Shown here piece after piece: positions 58,949-64,000 of a stretch of 64,000 nt of DNA. Positions within the stretch are counted from its first letter, which is position 1; each line of letters opens with the position of its first letter. The stretch comes from Micromonospora aurantiaca ATCC 27029. GTDB lineage: Bacteria; Actinomycetota; Actinomycetes; Mycobacteriales; Micromonosporaceae. The DNA is taken from the NCBI RefSeq assembly GCF_000145235.1, contig NC_014391.1:4720001-4784000 (forward strand), read 5' to 3'. The translations under genes and the position numbers were made by a program. Below the pieces are notes generated by a model. That model was not told where the DNA came from and searched no databases. It saw nothing but the letters and a program-made list of their open reading frames with translations.

Positions 58949-60363
58949 CACGCGGACCGCTTGTACTTCTTGACCGAGTTGTCCTGGGCGATCGAGTCGG
59001 CGCCCTTCTGGCACTGGTCGAGGAACTCGGCCGGGGAGATCCGGCCGCTGAAGAACTCGCCGCAGGCCGCGTCGACCAGGTTGCGCTCCAGCTTGCGGTA
59101 GTAGTTGTTGTAGACCCAGTTGAAGCCGTTGGACCCGGACGCGTCGAGCGCCTTGACCACGGTGCTGAGCCCGTACGGCAGGTCGATGCCCTCGGTGGCG
59201 CCGGCGACCACGGGCAGGCTGGCGACCTTCTTGGTGAAGTCCTGGGCGCCCTTGCGGGACAGCATGGTGCGGAAGTACTCCAGGCCGCCGGCGACGTTGC
59301 GCGCCTTCGCCGGCACCATGAACGGCTCGCCCGCGGTGCCGCGGATCGCCTCGTACGGCAGCTTGTCGCCGCTGCCCAGGCTCGGCGTCGGCGCGACCGT
59401 CATGTTGAAGCCGGCCGGCGTGACGTCCTTCTGCTCGCTCTCCAGCCAGGAGCCGCAGGAGATGAACGCGGCCTTGCCCTGGCACCACGCGGTCTGCGAC
59501 TGCTTGTGGTCCAGGCCCGGGGATCCGTCGAGGATGAACTTGTCCTTGACGATCTGGTGCCAGGCGTCGGCGGCGGTCTTCATGGCGTCCGACTTCCAGG
59601 CGTTCGGCTCCAGGTTGTCGATCGCCAGCGCCACGGACGGGCCGCCGAGCTTGATCGCGGTGGAGATCAGCGGCCAGCTCATGTAGCGGGGGTGCACACC
59701 GGCGTACGTCCAGGGGGCGATGCCCGCGGCCTTGATCCGGCGGCAGAGCGCGATGTGGTCGTCCCAGGTCTTGGCGTCCTCCCAGCCACGGTCGGCGAAC
59801 AGCTTGGTGGAGTGCCAGATGCCGTACACCGTGTAGGTGTAGTTGAGCACCAGGAACCGGCCGTCGTAGGAGCCGACCTCGACGGTGCCGGGCAGCAGCG
59901 TGTCCTTGACCGTCTTGCCGGGCGTGTCGAGGCTCGGCGCGGCGAGCAGCTCGCCCAGGTCGGCGAGCGCGTTCTGGGAGACCAGGCCGTTGAAGTCGAT
60001 CTGGCCGGCGCCGGAGTTGTTGACCACGTCCGGCGGGCTGCCGTCGACGAAGCGGGGCTGGAGCGTCTTGCTGATCTCCGCGGTGGCCGAGTGCTTGATC
60101 TCCGCCTTCGGGTAGCGCTCCTTGTACATGGCCTCGTGGGCCTTGGCGTAGTCCTCCCCGAACCCGCCGTTGAAGATCACCACCTCCAGCGGGGCGTCCT
60201 CGGCCACGCCGAGCGGGTTCTGCTCGCTCTTGGTGCCCTTGTACGCGCCCTTGTCGCCCTCATCGCCCCCACCCGACGTGGCGCAGCCGGCGAGCAGCCC
60301 GGCGGCGGGGGTGGCCAGCAGACCGGCGGCGGCGCTGCGCCGTAGGATCTCACGCCTGTTCAT
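58948..60363 (-). CDS. NgcE-like GlcNAc/chitobiose-binding lipoprotein, set 2
   Basis: A 471-residue binding protein with GAGGAG 5 nt before ATG 60363. The signal has NRREILRRSAAAG (twin Arg) and lipobox LAGC (C27). It shares EVVIFNGGFGEDYAKAHE and DTLLPGTVEVGSYDGRF blocks with the set 1 protein but differs widely elsewhere, so the pair are old paralogs that may prefer different aminosugars. It is the first gene of the set 2 importer and has its own upstream region. Confidence 0.9.
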   Translation of the reverse strand: MNRREILRRSAAAGLLATPAAGLLAGCATSGGGDEGDKGAYKGTKSEQNPLGVAEDAPLEVVIFNGGFGEDYAKAHEAMYKERYPKAEIKHSATAEISKTLQPRFVDGSPPDVVNNSGAGQIDFNGLVSQNALADLGELLAAPSLDTPGKTVKDTLLPGTVEVGSYDGRFLVLNYTYTVYGIWHSTKLFADRGWEDAKTWDDHIALCRRIKAAGIAPWTYAGVHPRYMSWPLISTAIKLGGPSVALAIDNLEPNAWKSDAMKTAADAWHQIVKDKFILDGSPGLDHKQSQTAWCQGKAAFISCGSWLESEQKDVTPAGFNMTVAPTPSLGSGDKLPYEAIRGTAGEPFMVPAKARNVAGGLEYFRTMLSRKGAQDFTKKVASLPVVAGATEGIDLPYGLSTVVKALDASGSNGFNWVYNNYYRKLERNLVDAACGEFFSGRISPAEFLDQCQKGADSIAQDNSVKKYKRSA

Positions 60364-60526
60364 CGCATCTCCTCGGTCCGGGTACGCGCGGTGAGCACCC
60401 TGTCGCTTGTCTTCACAAGACGCATTTCCAATGAAGAATTTCTACGACAGTGCGACGGGGACCACAAGACCTCTCGACCGATCCGTTATCCGTACCGGTC
60501 GGGCCCGGCTGGCCTAGCCTGAGCCC
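60364..60526. promoter_or_regulatory. Divergent promoter region upstream of NgcE set 2
   Basis: A 163-bp spacer that is AT-rich around 60,400-60,450. It has a short inverted repeat GTCTT-CAC-AAGAC (60410-60422) and, just beyond, TTTCCAATGAAGAATTTC, which could be an operator or -35/-10 area for the minus-strand importer. The sites do not resemble those in front of the rpiR operon, suggesting separate control. Confidence 0.45.
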
Positions 60527-61951
60527 ATGCGCCGCCTGCGGCAGCTCGCGCAACGCACGCCGCCGGGGCGGGAGCGCTACATCGACCTGCTCCGGGCGCT
60601 GGCCATCACCATGGTCGTGCTCGGCCACTGGGGTGTCACAGCCATCGGGTACGACAACGGCCGCCCCGCCGGCCACTCCGCGCTGGCCGACCTGCGCTGG
60701 GCCTGGCCGCTGACCTGGGTGGCCCAGGTGATGCCGGTGTTCTTCCTGGTCGGCGGCTACGCCAACGCCGCCTCGCTGGCCGCCCGCCGGCGCCGGGGCG
60801 GGTCGGCAGCCGGGTGGCTGGTGGACCGCAGCGCCCGGCTGATCCGCCCCACCACCGTGTTGCTGCTGGTCCTGTCAGCGGGCGCGGGGATCGCCACGCT
60901 GCGCGGCGCCGACGCGGGGCAGGTGCGCACAGTGGTCTGGTTCGCCACCATCCCGCTGTGGTTCCTGGTCGCCTACGTCGCGGTGGTGGCGCTGACCCCG
61001 CCGATGTACGCGCTGCACCGCCGGTTCGGGCTCGCCGTGCCGACGGCGCTCGTGGTGCTGGTCGCGCTCGGCGACCTCGGCCGGCTCCTCGGCCCGGCCG
61101 CGCTCGCCGACGGCAACTACCTGTTCGGCTGGCTGGCCGTCCATCAGGTCGGTTTCGCCTGGTACGACGCCGCCCGGGCGGACGCCCGCCGCACCGGCGA
61201 CGCGGCCGGCGCCGACGCGGCCGATGCTGGTGAAGCCGGACCTCGGGGCCTGTTCCGCCGCGGGCTGCCGCTGTCCGGCCGGGCCGGCGCGGTCCTGCTG
61301 GGCGGTGGCCTGGTCGCGCTGGTGCTGCTCACGGTGGCCGGGCCGTACCCGGTGGCGATGCTCCACGTGCCGGGTGAGCGACTGGACAACGCGGCACCGC
61401 CGAGCCTGGCGCTGATGGCCGCGGCCGCCGCCCAGCTCGGCCTCATCCTGCTGCTGCGACGCCCGGCCGGGCGCTGGCTGCGCCGGTCCGGCCCCTGGCA
61501 GGCGGTGCTCGCGGTCAACGCCGTGGTGCTCACGCTGTTCCTCTGGCACCTGACCGCCGCGGTGCTGCTCGTCGGCCTGCTGGACGCGCTCGGCGTGCTG
61601 CCTGCTCCCCCGGTCGGTTCGGCGGCCTGGTGGGCGTGGCGCGTACCGTGGCTGCTCGCGCTGGCCGCGGTGCTGGCCGTGTTGGTCGCCGTCTTCGGTC
61701 CGGTCGAGGCCCGCACCCGCCGCCCGGCCGCGACCGGGCCGGCCGGGGCGGGTGGCCGGCGGCTGCGCGCCGGTCTGGCCGTCGCCGGGTACGCGGGCGT
61801 GCTGGTCGGCCTGCTGCTGAACAGCCTCGCGCCCAAGACGGCGCCGGAGCCGCTGGGCCTGCCCGCCCCGGCGCTGGTGGCGTACCTGGCCGGGGCGGGT
61901 CTGCTGCGGCTGCTCAGGTCCGGACGGGCGGGACCGCGCCGGCCGGGTTGA
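60527..61951 (+). CDS. Acyltransferase 3 family membrane protein
   Basis: A 474-residue polytopic protein; ATG 60527 is followed by RERYIDLLRALAITMVVLGHWG, the signature of acyltransferase-3 proteins, where the His in LGH is catalytic. About ten helices follow, with PVFFLVGGYANAAS and RSARLIRP in the N-terminal half. The family acylates sugars, lipids or peptidoglycan at the membrane (OafA/WecH type). A hydrophilic Ala/Asp-rich loop of about 40 residues lies near residue 230. Substrate unknown. It ends 3 bp before the convergent aminotransferase stop. Confidence 0.88.
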   Translation: MRRLRQLAQRTPPGRERYIDLLRALAITMVVLGHWGVTAIGYDNGRPAGHSALADLRWAWPLTWVAQVMPVFFLVGGYANAASLAARRRRGGSAAGWLVDRSARLIRPTTVLLLVLSAGAGIATLRGADAGQVRTVVWFATIPLWFLVAYVAVVALTPPMYALHRRFGLAVPTALVVLVALGDLGRLLGPAALADGNYLFGWLAVHQVGFAWYDAARADARRTGDAAGADAADAGEAGPRGLFRRGLPLSGRAGAVLLGGGLVALVLLTVAGPYPVAMLHVPGERLDNAAPPSLALMAAAAAQLGLILLLRRPAGRWLRRSGPWQAVLAVNAVVLTLFLWHLTAAVLLVGLLDALGVLPAPPVGSAAWWAWRVPWLLALAAVLAVLVAVFGPVEARTRRPAATGPAGAGGRRLRAGLAVAGYAGVLVGLLLNSLAPKTAPEPLGLPAPALVAYLAGAGLLRLLRSGRAGPRRPG

Positions 61952-61954
61952 CGC

Positions 61955-63250
61955 TCACGCCTCGATCGAGGCGCGGATCGCGTCGACCATGATCGCCAGA
62001 CCCTCCCGGGCCTCGTCCTCGGTGAGCGTCAGCGGCGGGCCCATCCGGATCACGTTGCCGTACAGGCCGCCCTTGCCCACGAGCAGGCCGCTGGCCCGGC
62101 ACGCCTCGAAGACGCGGGTGGTCAGCTCCGCGTCCGGCTCGACGGTGCCCGGGTGGACGAACTCGACGGCGAGCATCAGGCCCTTGCCGCGTACCTCGGC
62201 GACCTGGTCCAGTCCGGCGACGGCCGCGCGCAGGCCGTCGCCCAGGATCGCGCCGACCCGGGCGGCGTTGCCCTGCAGGTCGTGGTCGAGCAGGTAGTCG
62301 AGCACCGCGTTGCCGGCGGCGGTGGAGACCGGGTTGCCGCCGAACGTGGAGAAGCTGATCGCCGGCACCGACTCCAGCACCTCGGCCCGGCCGACCACCC
62401 CGGCGAGCGCGAACCCGTTGCCGATGCCCTTGGCGAACGTGAGCAGGTCCGGCGTGACGCCGTGCGCCTGGTAGCCCCAGAAGTGCTCGCCGGTACGCCC
62501 CCACCCGGTCTGCACCTCGTCGCTGATCAGCAGGATGCCGTGCTCGTCGAGCACCTTCTTCCAGGCGGCGAAGAGCCCGTCCGGTCCGTGCACGAAGCCA
62601 CCGACACCCTGGACCGGCTCGGCGATCAGGCAGGCCACGTCGCCCGCGGTCTGGGTGGCGAGCACCTCGCGCAGGTCCTCGACCGCCGCGTCGACCCGGT
62701 CGGCGGCGTCGAGCCGGGCCAGCAGTCCGCGCAGCCGTTCACCGGAGTGCAGCCAGGCCACCTGCAACGGGTTGAGGGCGCTGGCCGACCAGCCGCGGTT
62801 GCCGGTGACGCCCATCGTCGCGTACGACCGGCCGTGGTAGCTGTTGCGCACCGCGAGGATCTGGTGCGAGCGCCGGTGGTTCGTGGCGACCAGCAGCGCG
62901 GCCTCGTTCGCCTCGGTGCCGGAGTTGGTGAAGAACACGCGGGCGTCCGGGATGCCGGAGAGCCGGGCGATCTTCTCGGCCAGCTCGACCTGCTGCCGGA
63001 TCAGGTAGAGCGTCGAGGTGTGCACGAGCCCGGTCCGCAGCTGTTGTTCGACCGCCTCCCGGATCTCCGGGATGTCGTGGCCGACCATCGTGGTCAGCAC
63101 CCCGCCGAAGAAGTCCAGATAGGTCCGGCCAGCCGCGTCGGTGACCCGGCGGCCGGAACCGGCGACGAGTTCCAGCGGTTCGGCATAGTAGAGCGGCATC
63201 CAGGAGGGGAGCACGGCCCGGTGCCGGGCCAGCAGGTCGTCGGAGGTCAT
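61955..63250 (-). CDS. Class III PLP-dependent aminotransferase
   Basis: A 431-residue enzyme. ATG 63250 has GAAGGG 9 nt upstream. It has the phosphate-cup FFTNSGTEANEAAL (106-119), the PLP D244 in LISDEVQTGWGRTG and Schiff-base K274 in LLTFAKGIGNG. The pattern is of the aspartate aminotransferase-superfamily class III (AGXT2/GABA transaminase-like) enzymes. Possible substrates are 4-aminobutyrate, beta-alanine or alanine-glyoxylate; none is favoured by neighbours. The longer open frame upstream lacks a ribosome site. Confidence 0.88.
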   Translation of the reverse strand: MTSDDLLARHRAVLPSWMPLYYAEPLELVAGSGRRVTDAAGRTYLDFFGGVLTTMVGHDIPEIREAVEQQLRTGLVHTSTLYLIRQQVELAEKIARLSGIPDARVFFTNSGTEANEAALLVATNHRRSHQILAVRNSYHGRSYATMGVTGNRGWSASALNPLQVAWLHSGERLRGLLARLDAADRVDAAVEDLREVLATQTAGDVACLIAEPVQGVGGFVHGPDGLFAAWKKVLDEHGILLISDEVQTGWGRTGEHFWGYQAHGVTPDLLTFAKGIGNGFALAGVVGRAEVLESVPAISFSTFGGNPVSTAAGNAVLDYLLDHDLQGNAARVGAILGDGLRAAVAGLDQVAEVRGKGLMLAVEFVHPGTVEPDAELTTRVFEACRASGLLVGKGGLYGNVIRMGPPLTLTEDEAREGLAIMVDAIRASIEA

Positions 63251-63338
63251 CGGCGCACCCTTCAGCGGAGGTGGATCCCCGCACGCTCCCACCGCGACCG
63301 GGGCAGAAACAACTGTCCCGGGCGGTAGCATCCGCCGG

Positions 63339-64000
63339 GTGCGGACGGATCAGGTGACGCTGCCGGGCGGCGCGGCGGGCACGACGCGGGCGCAACTCCT
63401 GGCCGGGGTCCGGTCCTGGGTGGAGTCGGCGCCGGTGCGGCGTCTCGTGGCGCACTTCGGCGGCGACTGGCCCGGCGGCGACCTGGCGGCGGTGCTGGCC
63501 GGGCTGGACGCGTTCTCCGCCCACCGCTGGGACTTCCGGCAGGGACGGGAACGCCCGGACGCCCGGGAGCCGGCGTTCGACCCGGCCACCGCCGGACTGG
63601 TGCTGAGCGCCGCCGCCGCGCTGGGCCTGGTCCGCGCCGTCGCGCCGGCCCGATCCGGGTACGCGCACCTGCTGGTGCTCGGCGGGCTGGCGCACGCCTG
63701 CCTGCGGCGTACCGCGTACGCGGCGAGGCTGGCCCGGACGGCAGCCGAGGTGACCGGCGAGGTGGCCGTGCTCGGCAGCTACCGGCCGCTGTCAGCGGCC
63801 GAGTCCCGCACGCTCGACGCCGCCGGCCTGTCCGGCTGCGACACCGAGGTGGACGTCCTCGACGCCGGGGTGCGGCTGGCGTTCGGGGTGGACGAGCCGG
63901 ACGACGAGCGCGGCGAGCCGGCCGATCATCCGCATCGGGCCTGGTCCTCGCGCACCTACCGGCCGGCCGGGCTGCCCCCGGTACGGGTGCTCGCCGCGCC
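63339..64000 (+). CDS. Unidentified protein (3' end beyond window)
   Basis: An open frame from GTG 63339 runs to the right edge (220 codons) with strong codon bias and no stop. The translation starts VRTDQVTLPGGAAGTTRAQL; it contains WDFRQGRERPD and a hydrophobic segment YAHLLVLGGLAHACLRRTAY followed by VAVLGSYRPLSAAE. I do not recognise the family. There is no signal peptide. It is divergent from the aminotransferase gene, 88 bp away. Confidence 0.7.
   Translation, partial: MRTDQVTLPGGAAGTTRAQLLAGVRSWVESAPVRRLVAHFGGDWPGGDLAAVLAGLDAFSAHRWDFRQGRERPDAREPAFDPATAGLVLSAAAALGLVRAVAPARSGYAHLLVLGGLAHACLRRTAYAARLARTAAEVTGEVAVLGSYRPLSAAESRTLDAAGLSGCDTEVDVLDAGVRLAFGVDEPDDERGEPADHPHRAWSSRTYRPAGLPPVRVLAA

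Noticed and set aside
49941..60526. DasR operators (ACTGGTCTAGACCACT type) near the NgcEFG genes
   Set aside because: I scanned the intergenic regions and found no match; control is more likely through the local RpiR regulator.

Overview
The window is 64 kb of very GC-rich actinobacterial chromosome. Third codon positions are almost all G or C, many genes start with GTG, and the families present (partial conservon, DUF3159, SCO0607-type lipoprotein, LpqY/SugABC-like and NgcEFG-like transporters) are typical of filamentous actinomycetes. Intergenic palindromes ending in GTTAACAAGGGGCCCTTCC, a GH48 cellulase and general gene content fit the Micromonosporaceae, most likely Micromonospora. That placement is inference. 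I see no rRNA or tRNA gene, CRISPR array, insertion sequence, phage or plasmid signature.

Layout. 0-2 kb: a PAP2 phosphatase cut by the left edge, a DUF3159 membrane protein and a run of stem-loops. 2-7.2 kb: a divergent cellulose module, a secreted CBM2-GH48 cellulase and a Tat-exported lipoprotein GH1 beta-glucosidase, with CebR-type operators between them. 7.2-10.3 kb: two genes of a truncated conservon (CvnA- and CvnB-like). 10.3-16.5 kb: an FGGY sugar kinase, a trp attenuator with a tandem-Trp leader peptide before a fused TrpE-TrpG anthranilate synthase, WrbA, a GNAT acetyltransferase and an AlkZ-like protein. 16.5-21 kb: a complete LpqY/SugABC-type importer, whose ATPase is the only sugar-ABC ATPase in the window. 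21-26.5 kb: small proteins, lipoproteins, a DUF4184 membrane protein, a HAD phosphatase and a secreted beta-propeller. 26.6-32.8 kb: an MGH1/GH63-like hydrolase, a glycogen debranching enzyme and a GT4 glycosyltransferase. 32.8-36.8 kb: a membrane Ser/Thr kinase and two membrane proteins.

36.9-46.2 kb is the most distinctive locus. A LacI-family regulator is preceded by three palindromic operators about 100 bp apart. It leads a co-directional run of an FAD oxidoreductase, a sugar ABC importer without ATPase, a ROK kinase, a NanE-type ManNAc-6-P epimerase and a Tat-exported DUF4127 protein, most of them overlapping or closely spaced. The set suggests uptake and catabolism of an N-acetylmannosamine-type or oxidised amino sugar, but neither sialidase nor NanA lyase is present, so the substrate is open.

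46.2-49.8 kb holds housekeeping accessory genes (VOC, TfoX, MocA-like, a short PolA-like polymerase). 49.9-60.4 kb is an aminosugar locus: an RpiR regulator, a SIS protein and NgcEFG set 1 form one operon, an N-acetylglucosamine kinase is divergent, and a second NgcEFG set lies beyond it. Both Ngc sets and the 39.8-42.9 kb importer lack an ATPase and probably share an MsiK-like subunit. The right end has an acyltransferase-3 membrane protein, a class III aminotransferase and an unidentified gene cut by the edge. Overall the window is dominated by capture, import and phosphorylation of sugars derived from cellulose, chitin/murein and alpha-glucans, each with its own regulator.
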